64,000 bases of DNA from Saprospiraceae bacterium (GTDB lineage Bacteria > Bacteroidota > Bacteroidia > Chitinophagales > Saprospiraceae), in assembly GCA_020437105.1 (NCBI GenBank), contig JAGQWR010000001.1, positions 1 through 64,000 of the forward strand, read 5' to 3'. The position numbers and the translations under genes were made by a program. Below are positions 43,338-52,610 of this stretch, piece by piece; position 1 is the stretch's first letter, and each line of letters starts with the position of its first letter. The notes beneath the pieces were generated by a model. It was not told the DNA's origin. It ran no database searches and worked only from the letters and a program-made list of their open reading frames with translations.

Positions 43338-45132
43338 TCCAGGAAGATTCCATGTCCACCGTTAACCCATCCTGATTGGATAACCTTTGCAGGAGGGGCT
43401 GGATTTTTAAAAAATCGTAGGCAAAAAAGTATTCGCCACAGAGTTTTTTGCCCCGATAAAAATCAAGATCTGCTTCAGATAATTGTCCCTGAGCCAGCAC
43501 CGTTTCTGCCACCCGAAGTTGTTTTAACCACAACCACCCAATAGTAACTATGGAAAAGGCCTCCAGGTAAAGCGTTGCATCTGCAAGGAAATATTGCGGG
43601 CCTTTCTCCGAAGCCAGTTTCATCAGACTCATCGTGGTTTGATGTAGCCCTTTTGCCCCCGATGCAAGTTGTTGGCAAATTGCACTTAATGCGTCATTCG
43701 TTTCGGCAGCCTGAATTTCCTGTTGGACAAGACCCATAAAAAGTTTCAGCGCTTTCCCTTTCTCCACCATTAGTTTTCGACCTAACAGGTCCATTCCGTG
43801 TATTGTAGTAGTACCTTCATAGATCGAGTTTACCCGAATGTCTCGATAGTATTGTTCCAGCGGAAAGTCATCTGTATATCCTGCACCTCCCAACACCTGC
43901 ATCCCGGCACTCACTGCGTAATTTCCCTGTTCGGAAGGGTAGCTTTTTACAATCGGAGTGATTAGTTCTAACAGTAAATGAGCATTTTCTGCTTCCTCGC
44001 CACTTGAATTTTCAGCCAGGTCGGCCCATAAACTTGCCTGGATGACCAGTGCCAGGCTACCTTCAACTACCGATTTTTGGAATAACAACATTCGCCGGAC
44101 ATCTGCATGTTCGATGATTATTTCCTGCGGACTGGTCGGGTCTTTTTGTCCGGGATGTCGGCCTTGTGGACGCTCATTGGCATATTGCAAACTGGCATAA
44201 AAAGCTGCAGAAGCTGTACCTGTAGCCAGATTGCCTGTTCCAATTCGGGCCTCATTCATCAGGTTGAACATATACGACAATCCCTTATTGGGAGCCCCAA
44301 CCAGGTACCCCTTGCAAGGGCCTTGCTCACCAAGCATGAGATGTGCCGCTGTGTAGCCCCTTTGTCCCATTTTGCCATAAATTCCGGCAGTAGTAACATT
44401 ATTAGAAACCAAGCGGCCCTCTTTTACCAAAAACTTGGGAACGACAAAAAGAGAAATGCCATGAGTTCCGGCTGGCGCTCCTTCAATACGAGCCAATGTA
44501 AGGTGTACGATATTCTCGACTCCCGAATAATCTCCGCCAGAAATATAGATTTTTTGTCCCTGGATCAAATAATCACCATCCGGACCTGGTTGCGCTGTAC
44601 TGGTCAAATCAGACAACGAGCTTCCGGCCTGTGGCTCGGTTAATGCCATGGTGCCCTGCCAGGTACCGCTGTACATTTTATCGAGATAAACATCTTTTAG
44701 GGGGGCAGAACCAAATTGGTGGATTAGATTTGCTGCACCCTGTGTTAAAAAGGCATAAGGAGCCGCATTGGAGTTTGCCGCATAAAAGATAAAGAGTCCG
44801 GCATTCATAACCGTTAACGGCATCTGTTGTCCACCATCTGCTCCATCTAAATGGGCATTGATCCATCCGCCCTCCGCAATAGCCTGGATCGCTTTATTTA
44901 GTCCGGGCAGGGTGTGAACCTGGCCATCCTCAAAATAGGCTTTGTTCTTATCCATCTCTCGATGAATAGGGTAGAGGTACTGATCTCCAATTTGTTTTGC
45001 CGCGTCTAATACCAGATCGATGGCATCTGCCTCATAATCTTCAAAGCGGGTTATTTTACTGAGCTCGCTTACGCGAAAGACTTCATGTAATAAGAACCGT
45101 AGATTTTGCAGACTAAAATACTGGCTGGCCAT
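43330..45132 (-). CDS. Acyl-CoA dehydrogenase with C-terminal extension
   Basis: A 600-residue flavoprotein for fatty acyl-CoA oxidation. The acyl-CoA DH core is visible with the FAD-binding MALTEPQAGSSLSDL and IYISGGDYS motifs, the catalytic-base region YEGTTTIHGMDLLGRK, and a C-terminal extension of about 120 residues as in the AcdC/FadE-like long type. An N-terminal 40-residue segment is also family-typical. Possibly coexpressed with mnmD and ytxJ upstream (12-base gap). Confidence 0.93.
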   Translation of the reverse strand: MASQYFSLQNLRFLLHEVFRVSELSKITRFEDYEADAIDLVLDAAKQIGDQYLYPIHREMDKNKAYFEDGQVHTLPGLNKAIQAIAEGGWINAHLDGADGGQQMPLTVMNAGLFIFYAANSNAAPYAFLTQGAANLIHQFGSAPLKDVYLDKMYSGTWQGTMALTEPQAGSSLSDLTSTAQPGPDGDYLIQGQKIYISGGDYSGVENIVHLTLARIEGAPAGTHGISLFVVPKFLVKEGRLVSNNVTTAGIYGKMGQRGYTAAHLMLGEQGPCKGYLVGAPNKGLSYMFNLMNEARIGTGNLATGTASAAFYASLQYANERPQGRHPGQKDPTSPQEIIIEHADVRRMLLFQKSVVEGSLALVIQASLWADLAENSSGEEAENAHLLLELITPIVKSYPSEQGNYAVSAGMQVLGGAGYTDDFPLEQYYRDIRVNSIYEGTTTIHGMDLLGRKLMVEKGKALKLFMGLVQQEIQAAETNDALSAICQQLASGAKGLHQTTMSLMKLASEKGPQYFLADATLYLEAFSIVTIGWLWLKQLRVAETVLAQGQLSEADLDFYRGKKLCGEYFFAYDFLKIQPLLQRLSNQDGLTVDMESSWIN

Positions 45133-45144
45133 CGTTTTTATTTT

Positions 45145-45813
45145 TTACTTAGGTTTTCTTGCCCGGGTCATCTCTCGTTTGCCCGGAGGCCCCGGAATGG
45201 ATTCAATTTCAAATCCTAAGGCCCGTAATTGGCGTTTTACAGCCCCTTTTGCACAATAGGTTGTCAAAATTCCTCCAGGTTTTAAGGCTCGAAACATATT
45301 TCCCAAAACTGCTTCTCCCCATAATTCTGGTTGGGCAGTTGGTGCAAAAGCATCAAAGAAAATTACATCAAAGGCAACTTCAAACCTGACGTCTTCAAAA
45401 CGCATCTGCATCTTGGTAAGTTCAAAACCAGGAGCAATTTGAGCCACTTCATTCCAGGGGGTTTCATGCATCCTGGAAAAGACTGGTTGTAATTCCGGAA
45501 GGTTCAAAATTTCCGTAAAATTAAGCTGGGTGGTAATATCAGGCTGGAGTGGATAGGCTTCCAACCCGGTGTATTGGATTTCCCAGCCGTGTCGGGTGGA
45601 TTCAATAAAAGCCATGAGTGCATTCAGGCCGGTACCAAAACCAGCTTCCAAAACGGCGAGTTTCTTTTTACCAATGCCTGCGACACGGAGTCCGGCATCG
45701 ATAAAAACATGCATGCTTTCCTGAATAGCTCCGTATTTGGAATGATAACTCACTCCATATTGGCTGGATTCCACAGTATGCGATCCATCGGTGGTAGGCA
45801 CTAATCGATTCAT
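45145..45813 (-). CDS. mnmD: tRNA 5-methylaminomethyl-2-thiouridine methyltransferase MnmD
   Basis: The methyltransferase part of MnmC as a single-domain enzyme (222 residues) that completes mnm5s2U34 in tRNA. Visible: SQYGVSYHSKYGAIQES, SAM loop EAGFGTGLNAL, the FFDAFAPTAQPELWG region and TYCAKGAVKRQLRALGF. It lacks the oxidase domain of the fused MnmC. Its start overlaps the upstream ytxJ stop by 4 bases (ATGA). Confidence 0.94.
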   Translation of the reverse strand: MNRLVPTTDGSHTVESSQYGVSYHSKYGAIQESMHVFIDAGLRVAGIGKKKLAVLEAGFGTGLNALMAFIESTRHGWEIQYTGLEAYPLQPDITTQLNFTEILNLPELQPVFSRMHETPWNEVAQIAPGFELTKMQMRFEDVRFEVAFDVIFFDAFAPTAQPELWGEAVLGNMFRALKPGGILTTYCAKGAVKRQLRALGFEIESIPGPPGKREMTRARKPK

Positions 45814-46169
45814 ACAGTTCGTACAAACGATTCCCGAATAAAATGGGTGATTTCTCTGGCACTAATGCCTAGATGTGACTGATGATAGAGGCATTGCCCA
45901 TTCTTTATGAGCAACACCTGAGGTGATTCATGCTGAACCCCATAGTGCTCTGCGATATAATTCGACACACCCCGGTAGGTAATCAGGTCGAGATAGTACA
46001 CAGAAACGTCTTCATCTGATAATTCCCACCCTTTTTCCAGCCTGGTTTTAGCCAGCGAACTGATCGAACAACGTGTGCTATGTTTATATATCAGACAGGG
46101 TTTGCCTTTCGACATTTCATCCAGGATTCGAACATCTTCGATCTCCCGGATAGGTATCCAGTTTGGCAT
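45810..46169 (-). CDS. ytxJ: Bacillithiol-system redox-active protein YtxJ
   Basis: A 119-residue thioredoxin-fold protein with a single Cys34 in KHSTRCSISSLA, followed by YLDLI and SPQVLLIKNG. It belongs to the monothiol YtxJ family linked to bacillithiol redox control. The organism therefore likely uses bacillithiol (inference). The next gene, mnmD, is translationally coupled. Confidence 0.92.
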   Translation of the reverse strand: MPNWIPIREIEDVRILDEMSKGKPCLIYKHSTRCSISSLAKTRLEKGWELSDEDVSVYYLDLITYRGVSNYIAEHYGVQHESPQVLLIKNGQCLYHQSHLGISAREITHFIRESFVRTV

Positions 46170-46190
46170 GTTTTACTTTTCGGCGAATAA

Positions 46191-46349
46191 TTAAGGGAGT
46201 TGTGCAACTCCAACTGCTACCTGAGTAACCATCTTTACAACAGAATCGTTCATAGACCATGTTGGACAACCATAACCTCTGTTGCAAGAGGATAGACTAA
46301 GACCACCAAGAATGATAAGTGCGGCGAAAAGGAGGCGTTTAATTTTCAT
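46191..46349 (-). CDS. 52-residue lipoprotein of unknown function
   Basis: From the ATG at 46349 to TAA at 46191: a Lys/Arg N-terminus, hydrophobic core and lipobox LSSC with Cys22, then a short mature part with the motif RGYGCPTW. A second Cys at residue 28 is preserved in the mature peptide. Codon pattern, an intact lipobox and its position between ytxJ and mpl support it as real. Function unknown. Confidence 0.7.
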   Translation of the reverse strand: MKIKRLLFAALIILGGLSLSSCNRGYGCPTWSMNDSVVKMVTQVAVGVAQLP

Positions 46350-46494
46350 CAGAATTTGAATTTAGGATATGTACAGGATTATGTGTTTTTTAGCGTTCGG
46401 TCTCATTCAGGATGCCTTAATTTTTCATCTGGCTGCCTGAGAAGCCCTTATTTTTTGATTCGATCGTGCAAAATTAACGAAAACAGCTGAAAAA

Positions 46495-47829
46495 ATGCGT
46501 ATTCACCTGATTGCAATTGGCGGAAGTGCAATGCACAATCTGGCACTCGCCTTACAAGCCAATGGACACGATGTTAGCGGTTCGGATGATGAAATCTATG
46601 ATCCGGCCCACAGCAGGCTAAAAGAAAATGGACTACTCCCGGATTCAGTAGGCTGGTCTGCAGCTCGAATTGATCCGGAAATAGACATCGTTATTGTTGG
46701 CATGCACGCCAGACCGGATAATCCTGAATTACTTAAAGCAATCGAATTAGGCCTGGAAATCCATTCGTATCCCTCATATCTATACCAGCATGCCAGGAAA
46801 AAAGAACGTATAGTTGTTGGCGGAAGCCATGGTAAAACGACAACAACTGCCATAATAATGCATGTGCTCCAAAAAAGTAACACCTCATTTGATTATTTGG
46901 TTGGCGCACAGTTGGCTGGTTTTGATCATATGGTACATCTTTCTGATGCTCCTCTAATGGTTTTAGAAGGGGATGAATACCTGTCTTCGCCTCTGGATAC
47001 CCGATCAAAATTCTTGCACTACAAACCCCAATTGGCCATTCTTACCGGAATCGCCTGGGATCATATAAATGTATTTCCAACTTTTGAATCCTATCTGGAC
47101 ACATTCAGGCAGTTTATTCAGGGAATGGAGTCAAATGGATTTCTTTTTTACTACGGCGAGGACCCAGCCCTCCAGGAAATGGTGAAGCATGCTCCGGAAG
47201 GATTGACCTGCATTCCGTACCGCGGATTTGATTCCGGGAAGTCTCCGGGTACTGTAAACCTGGAGGGAATGGAAGTGTCCTGGCCATTATTTGGCGCGCA
47301 TAACAGACAGAACCTGCAGGCAGCTTGGCTGGTTTGTAAGCAACTGGGAATTCCAAAGGTACAATTCGCTGCTGCAATCCAGGATTTTGCCGGACCCTCA
47401 CTGAGAATGCAACAATTGGTCTCCACCGAAAAATTGACCGTTTTCCGTGATTTCGCGCATGCACCTTCCAAGCTTCGGGCAAGTATTCAGGCCATTCGGA
47501 CTGAATTTCCGAATAAAAAACTAAAAGCAGTCTTTGAATTACACACCTTTAGCAGCCTGAATAAATCGTTTTTGCCTGATTATCAAAATACAATGGATCC
47601 CGCAGATAAGGCAGTTGTTTTCTATTTGCCCCATACCCTGGAAATGAAACGCATGCCGGCATTAGCCCCTGATTTTATACGAAAAGCTTTTCAGCGGGAG
47701 GATCTAATTGTACTGACCAGCACGGAAGATCTGAAAAACTGGCTGGATAAGGAGCGGGAGGAAGGAGGCGTTTTTGCGATGATGAGCTCGGGGAACTTTG
47801 GGAAACTCCCGAAGTGGTATGAATTGTAA
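46495..47829 (+). CDS. mpl: UDP-N-acetylmuramate:L-alanyl-gamma-D-glutamyl-meso-diaminopimelate ligase (Mpl-like)
   Basis: Mur-ligase-family enzyme that reattaches recycled murein tripeptide to UDP-MurNAc (cytoplasm). 444 residues: N-terminal Rossmann (IHLIAIGGSAMHNLA), ATP loop GGSHGKTTTT (about 108-117), metal/ATP region LEGDEYLSSPLDTRSKF and WDHINVFP, and the C-terminal domain with DFAHAPSKL. The DEY-LDTRSKF pattern is Mpl- rather than MurC-like. A strong bidirectional terminator follows. Confidence 0.9.
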   Translation: MRIHLIAIGGSAMHNLALALQANGHDVSGSDDEIYDPAHSRLKENGLLPDSVGWSAARIDPEIDIVIVGMHARPDNPELLKAIELGLEIHSYPSYLYQHARKKERIVVGGSHGKTTTTAIIMHVLQKSNTSFDYLVGAQLAGFDHMVHLSDAPLMVLEGDEYLSSPLDTRSKFLHYKPQLAILTGIAWDHINVFPTFESYLDTFRQFIQGMESNGFLFYYGEDPALQEMVKHAPEGLTCIPYRGFDSGKSPGTVNLEGMEVSWPLFGAHNRQNLQAAWLVCKQLGIPKVQFAAAIQDFAGPSLRMQQLVSTEKLTVFRDFAHAPSKLRASIQAIRTEFPNKKLKAVFELHTFSSLNKSFLPDYQNTMDPADKAVVFYLPHTLEMKRMPALAPDFIRKAFQREDLIVLTSTEDLKNWLDKEREEGGVFAMMSSGNFGKLPKWYEL

Positions 47830-47837
47830 AATAAAAA

Positions 47838-47868
47838 AGGGCCATTCCGAAAATCGGAATGACCCTTT
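47838..47868. terminator. Bidirectional intrinsic terminator
   Basis: The stem GGGcCATTCCGA (47839-47850) / TCGGAATGaCCC (47854-47865) has one internal mismatch and a 3-base loop, flanked by A and T runs on both sides. It separates mpl (+) and the lipoprotein gene (-). Confidence 0.85.
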
Positions 47869-47886
47869 TTTGTGTGACTTTAACTA

Positions 47887-48870
47887 TTAATACTTGATAT
47901 TCAAGGTATAGCTATCGCCGTTACTTGAGGTCGTAATGTTTACAGATTCTACTTCAATCATGTAATATACGCCGTTAGATTCAACAACATAAACGTCGCC
48001 AGCTGTAGGAGCAGCAACATCAGTTACAGAAAGCGGCACAGCATCACAACCAGTTGTGTTTACAGTACTTCCGTCAGAAAGTGCAACACCTTTAGAATAA
48101 GCTTCAGAGATTACCTCTTTGCTGTCAACACCACTGAAAGTGAAGTTTTCTAATTGGGTAGCATCAACTTCTTTCATATCCGCACCATTAACTGTACCAA
48201 ACTGAGCCAACCAATTGCTTGCATTTGGCTCAGCACAATCGATACCAAGGTCACGAATTTGAGCAGCCGAATTAGTAGAACCGACAGAAGAACCATCAAT
48301 CAGATTCAATCCACCTGTACCAGCAGGGCCGGCAGCGTTGAAAAGAACACCTGAAAGCGACATGTCAAGCGGAGTAGCAGGTTTGAAAGTAGTAACAGTG
48401 ATAGAAGAAGAGCCTACCAGGCCATTCTCATCAGCTACATCAAAAGTGTAAGTGGCAGCAGAAAACTCATCTTGAAGATTCAACAGAATTTCAATTTCAA
48501 AGCCATCTACATTATCACCCAGGATCAACAATGGATTGTTAGCAGTGATTTCAGTATCAGTCCGCAAATCACGGATGATTAAGCGATCAACAGAAACGTT
48601 TCCTCCATCTTGAGTGATCGTCAGGCTTTTGAGGGCTCCTGTACCTTTGTCTGCTTTGATACCAATTGAGGCAAATGAAGTTGTATCATCCGTTGTGTAA
48701 TCTGCGTAGTCGTAAACCGAACCATCAGTTGGGTCCTCTAATAGAAAAACTACATCAGGTGGAAAATTGATCGGATCAATCGTATCATCTTCCTTACAAC
48801 CAGAGGTAACAAATACAAGTGTGATTGCAACTAAAGCAAACAGAGACAGAAATTTTTTCATGTTATTCAT
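47887..48870 (-). CDS. Lipoprotein of unknown function
   Basis: A 327-residue lipoprotein. The lipobox near residue 25 (VTSGCKEDD) is followed by an acidic mature start. The rest is beta-rich with Thr/Ser/Asp repeats and no recognised domain (SLTITQDGG, YTFDVADENG, TYSLNIKY-like end). The codons look biased towards a restricted set compared with neighbours, which may mean high expression (inference). The start could also be the Met at residue 4. It has its own unit between pepT (divergent) and the terminator. Confidence 0.75.
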   Translation of the reverse strand: MNNMKKFLSLFALVAITLVFVTSGCKEDDTIDPINFPPDVVFLLEDPTDGSVYDYADYTTDDTTSFASIGIKADKGTGALKSLTITQDGGNVSVDRLIIRDLRTDTEITANNPLLILGDNVDGFEIEILLNLQDEFSAATYTFDVADENGLVGSSSITVTTFKPATPLDMSLSGVLFNAAGPAGTGGLNLIDGSSVGSTNSAAQIRDLGIDCAEPNASNWLAQFGTVNGADMKEVDATQLENFTFSGVDSKEVISEAYSKGVALSDGSTVNTTGCDAVPLSVTDVAAPTAGDVYVVESNGVYYMIEVESVNITTSSNGDSYTLNIKY

Positions 48871-49071
48871 GATTTTTGTTTACAAATTGATAAAGTGGGT
48901 AATTTCAACATTCTGACGATATAACGATTGAAAGTCACAAAATGCTGACAGGATACCCTGCTATTTTCTAAAAAGTGTTAGATATGCGTATTGTTCATTC
49001 TTTGGCGGCGCAAATTTCTAATTTTTTTAGCATTTTGCGAAGCATTTTTATTTAAACCTGACCACAAACGT

Positions 49072-50316
49072 ATGAAAGATTATCAATATTCTGTTTTGGA
49101 TCGATTTCTACATTATGTTACAATTGATACCCAATCAGATCCGGAATCAACGAGTTTCCCTTCCACAGAAAAGCAAAAGAACCTTGGCAAAATTTTAGTC
49201 GAGGAATTGATATCCCTCGGAATAACCGATGCTCATTTAGACGAGTATGGTTATGTTTATGCCACACTTCCTGGAAATTCCACAAAAAAAGTACCTACAA
49301 TTTGCCTGTGTTCGCATATGGATACCTCTCCCGATGCAGATGGCAAAAACGTCAAACCCCTGGTACATTCAAATTATCAGGGGCAGGATTTAGTACTACC
49401 GGATGACCCGAATCAGGTAATCCGGCTTTCAGAACACCCAAATTTGGGAGAACAGATCGGAAATGACATCGTTACAGCAAGTGGTACTACGCTGTTGGGT
49501 GCGGATAATAAGGCCGGCCTGGCAGAAATAATGGATGCAGTACAGTATTTTATGTCCCACCCGGATGAATTACACGGCGATGTGCGAATCCTCTTTACTC
49601 CGGACGAAGAAATTGGACATGGTGTTGATCATGTGGATATTAAAAAATTGGGCGCGGATTTTGGCTATACCATCGATGGTGAAAAGCGCGGCACTATGGA
49701 AGATGAGACTTTTTCAGCAGATGCTGCAAGTGTTATTATCCATGGAGTAATTATCCATCCGGGTTTTGCAAAAGGCAAACTGGAGAATGCCCTGAAAATT
49801 GGTGGCGAAATTCTGGCTGAATTACCAAAGGGACGGCTTTCTCCGGAAACTACTTCCGGCAAGGAAGGATTTTTACATCCCACCTCCTTTAATGGACTAG
49901 CCGAAAAGGCCGAGATCAAATTTATTGTGCGCGATTTTACAGAAGAAGGATTAAAAAGTAAGGAAGCCGAACTTCAACGCATTGTTGATAAGGTTTTAGC
50001 ACGTTATCCGAATTCAACTGCCACCGTAACCTTTACTGAGCAATATCGAAATATGAAGGTAATATTGGATCAATATCCGGAGGTGGTTGAAAATGTAGAG
50101 GAAGCCATACGTAGAGCTGGGATGGTACCGGAAAAACGCAGTATCAGGGGCGGAACAGACGGTTCCCGCCTTTCCTTCATGGGACTGCCCTGTCCGAATA
50201 TTTTTGCCGGAGAACATGCTTTTCACAGTAAGCATGAATGGGTAACTGTGCAGGACATGCAAAAAGCAGTGGATACCATCATACAGCTTGTCAAAGTATG
50301 GGAGGAACGTGCCTAA
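49072..50316 (+). CDS. pepT: Peptidase T (tripeptide aminopeptidase)
   Basis: M20-family di-zinc aminopeptidase releasing N-terminal residues from tripeptides (cytoplasm). 414 residues from ATG 49072: zinc ligands in CSHMDTSPDADG, LLGADNKAG, DEEIGHG and the catalytic region IRGGTDGSRLSFMGLPCPNIF. An in-frame TTG/ATG-like upstream start at 48991 would add 27 hydrophobic residues and is rejected. Followed by a short membrane protein. Confidence 0.95.
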   Translation: MKDYQYSVLDRFLHYVTIDTQSDPESTSFPSTEKQKNLGKILVEELISLGITDAHLDEYGYVYATLPGNSTKKVPTICLCSHMDTSPDADGKNVKPLVHSNYQGQDLVLPDDPNQVIRLSEHPNLGEQIGNDIVTASGTTLLGADNKAGLAEIMDAVQYFMSHPDELHGDVRILFTPDEEIGHGVDHVDIKKLGADFGYTIDGEKRGTMEDETFSADAASVIIHGVIIHPGFAKGKLENALKIGGEILAELPKGRLSPETTSGKEGFLHPTSFNGLAEKAEIKFIVRDFTEEGLKSKEAELQRIVDKVLARYPNSTATVTFTEQYRNMKVILDQYPEVVENVEEAIRRAGMVPEKRSIRGGTDGSRLSFMGLPCPNIFAGEHAFHSKHEWVTVQDMQKAVDTIIQLVKVWEERA

Positions 50317-50366
50317 AATCATAAATATCCTGAACCAATTCAGCTGATCAGTCGTTTTTGATTATC

Positions 50367-50597
50367 ATGAAGAAGAGTATTTTTGTCGTGTTGGGCTTTG
50401 CCCTCCTTACTTTTGGATTCTTATCCATTGTCTTAAGTATGATTGGACTTCAATTAAGCTTTTTGACCTGGCTGGATAATTCAAGTCGTCTGATCGGATT
50501 TGTAATACGTATCGGAATGGTTCTGGTAGGGATCATTATGATGGCCCTGGCAACAACCGATTGGGAACGGGAATTTCGCGAAAGCAGCGAGCCCTGA
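50367..50597 (+). CDS. Small two-segment membrane protein
   Basis: A 76-residue protein with two hydrophobic segments (about 4-28 and 43-62) and an acidic tail (DWEREFRESSEP). It lies between pepT and the HMG-CoA lyase gene on the same strand (21 bases to the next ATG). Function unknown; perhaps a cotranscribed accessory. Confidence 0.65.
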   Translation: MKKSIFVVLGFALLTFGFLSIVLSMIGLQLSFLTWLDNSSRLIGFVIRIGMVLVGIIMMALATTDWEREFRESSEP

Positions 50598-50617
50598 TAT
50601 AGACCTTCTAACCAAAT

Positions 50618-51469
50618 ATGGTAAAACTGATTGAATGCCCGCGTGATGCCATGCAGGGCTTGAAAGAATTTATTCCAACAGAAATTAAAGCCGCCTACTT
50701 GAATCAATTGCTTCAGGTAGGCTTTGATACAATAGATTTTGGCAGTTTTGTGTCTCCCAAAGCAATTCCCCAAATGCGTGATACTGCGGCTGTTTTATCC
50801 AAACTAAAGCTACAGTCCGATTCTGCAAAATTGTTATCAATAGTTGCAAATCTTCGTGGTGCGCAGGACGCTGTTCAATTTGATGAGATAAGCTATCTGG
50901 GATATCCATTTTCAATTTCGGAAACCTTCCAGCTTCGAAATACCAATGCGACAATAGGGGAGTCGATGGACCGGGTGAAGGCCATGCAGGAAATCTGTGT
51001 TCAGGCTGACAAGGAAATGGTCGTTTATATCTCTATGGGTTTTGGTAATCCCTACGGCGATCCCTGGAATGCGGAGATTGTTCAAAAATGGGCAGACGAA
51101 TTAATAGCCCTGGATATCCGTATTTTACAATTATCTGATACGATTGGGGTGTCCAATCCAGATAGCATCGCTTACTTGTTCAGTAACCTTATCCCGGCTT
51201 ATCCCGACATTGAAATTGGTGCCCACCTGCATACTGAGCCGCATAATTGGAAAGAAAAAATTCATGCAGCTTACGAACACGGCTGCAGGCGATTTGATGG
51301 TGCTATCAAAGGGTTTGGTGGCTGCCCAATGGCCAAAGATGATTTAACAGGAAATATGCCTACCGAAAATATGTGGCATTATTTCGAAGGAAGAAACCTG
51401 GAAACCGGTCTAAATGAGCAAGCGTTTACCGACTCCATTGCAATGGCAGTTGGGGTCTTTCCGCATTAA
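50618..51469 (+). CDS. Hydroxymethylglutaryl-CoA lyase
   Basis: Cleaves HMG-CoA to acetoacetate and acetyl-CoA in leucine degradation. 283 residues: start motif LIECPRDAMQG (family IEVGPRDGLQ), TIDFGSFVSPKAIPQM, the His-containing HLHTEPHN and the C-terminal Cys loop GFGGCPMAKDDLTGNMPTE. It has a TIM-barrel layout. No other leucine-catabolism gene lies adjacent, though an acyl-CoA dehydrogenase is 5 kb away. Confidence 0.9.
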   Translation: MVKLIECPRDAMQGLKEFIPTEIKAAYLNQLLQVGFDTIDFGSFVSPKAIPQMRDTAAVLSKLKLQSDSAKLLSIVANLRGAQDAVQFDEISYLGYPFSISETFQLRNTNATIGESMDRVKAMQEICVQADKEMVVYISMGFGNPYGDPWNAEIVQKWADELIALDIRILQLSDTIGVSNPDSIAYLFSNLIPAYPDIEIGAHLHTEPHNWKEKIHAAYEHGCRRFDGAIKGFGGCPMAKDDLTGNMPTENMWHYFEGRNLETGLNEQAFTDSIAMAVGVFPH

Positions 51470-51491
51470 CCATTTTAAACTTTTCGACTAC

Positions 51492-51926
51492 ATGTTTTTA
51501 TTGGAAGTTCCTTTTGCTTCTCCTCAATACGATGAGACCATTTCATTGCGTACCCGCATCCTTCGGGATCCGCTCGGAATGGTGTTTTACGAAAAAGATT
51601 TGGCGGCAGAATGGGATTCCATCCACCTGGCTTATTATGATGACCAATGGGATTTATTAGGCTGCCTGGTGCTTAAGCCTGTAAGTGAGAGAATCCTTAA
51701 AATGAGGCAGGTGGCGGTTGATGCCGGCCGACAAAAGACAGGAGTAGGAACCGCCCTTGTCAAAGCTTCTGAAGAATTAGCCCGAAAAAAAGGATTTTCC
51801 ATAATAGAATTGCATGCCCGCGATTCAGCCGTTCCTTTTTATACGCGCCTGGATTATCAGATAATAGGAGACCGTTTTGAGGAGGTCGGCATTCCACATT
51901 TCAAGATGGAGAAGTCCTTACTTTAA
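51492..51926 (+). CDS. GNAT-family N-acetyltransferase
   Basis: A 144-residue acetyl-CoA-dependent acetyltransferase. Motif A is visible in RQVAVDAGRQKTGVGTALVKASEELA (Q/RxxGxG/A as GRQKTGVG) and motif B near IIELHARDSAVPFYTRLDY. ATG 51492 is chosen; an earlier in-frame start lies inside the lyase gene. The acceptor substrate is unknown; the ElaA-like length makes a small-molecule target plausible. Confidence 0.88.
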   Translation: MFLLEVPFASPQYDETISLRTRILRDPLGMVFYEKDLAAEWDSIHLAYYDDQWDLLGCLVLKPVSERILKMRQVAVDAGRQKTGVGTALVKASEELARKKGFSIIELHARDSAVPFYTRLDYQIIGDRFEEVGIPHFKMEKSLL

Positions 51927-51992
51927 AGTAGGTTGGGGATTTGGTAATCGGGCTCCAAGAGGCATTAAAACGCTTATATACCCAAAACACTG

Positions 51993-52020
51993 CCAACCAG
52001 CCAGCCAGCAGGCAGGCAGG
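51993..52020. repeat. CCAG/CAGG simple repeat
   Basis: Three CCAG-type units run into three CAGG-type units just downstream of the GNAT gene. Its reverse complement shares ACCTGCCTGC with the hairpin near 62351, so the two may belong to one interspersed repeat family. Confidence 0.35.
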
Positions 52021-52124
52021 TTTCCTTCAAAGAACAAATCCCCCAACATACTCTTGAACAACTGCACAGTATTTCTCCTACTTATTTTATATTTTTCAGA
52101 AAATTCTCACTAAAACAAGGAGTC

Positions 52125-52598
52125 ATGGCCAAATCAATGCAGTGGTTATTGGATAAATACGGCGAAAACCATAAAAACCACACAAATAAATTAATCCACT
52201 GGGTATGCGTACCTCTCATTGTATTCAGCTTGTTTGGCCTGATTTTTTCTATTCCTTTTTTTACTGATAAAACCATGTTAGCAAACTGGGCAGCAATCGT
52301 CTGGACGATTGCTCTGCTTTATTATTTGCGGCTTTCGTTCTCCATGTTTCTGGGCTTTGTCGGACTTGGATTTTTAGTTCTTTGGGGCAACTATAGTATT
52401 TACGAAGCGGTAGGCAAGGACAGTAGCATGCACGTTTATATTTCTCTTGGAATTTTCGTCATTGCCTGGGTAGGACAGTTTATTGGCCATAAAATTGAAG
52501 GTCAAAAACCCTCTTTTCTGGAAGACCTCCAGTTTTTGATGGTAGGTCCTGCCTGGCTCCTACATTTCATCTATTCCAAATTGGGAATCCCGTATTAA
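52125..52598 (+). CDS. Mpo1-like (DUF962) membrane protein
   Basis: A 157-residue protein with about four membrane segments. It has the family His motifs: HKNHTNKLIHW (about 16-26) and WVGQFIGHKIEGQKPSFLEDLQFLMVGP near the C-terminus. Yeast Mpo1 is a 2-hydroxy fatty acid dioxygenase; the bacterial relative's substrate is unknown. The gene stands alone, with AT-rich upstream sequence. Confidence 0.92.
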   Translation: MAKSMQWLLDKYGENHKNHTNKLIHWVCVPLIVFSLFGLIFSIPFFTDKTMLANWAAIVWTIALLYYLRLSFSMFLGFVGLGFLVLWGNYSIYEAVGKDSSMHVYISLGIFVIAWVGQFIGHKIEGQKPSFLEDLQFLMVGPAWLLHFIYSKLGIPY

Positions 52599-52610
52599 CC
52601 GGATAATTAA

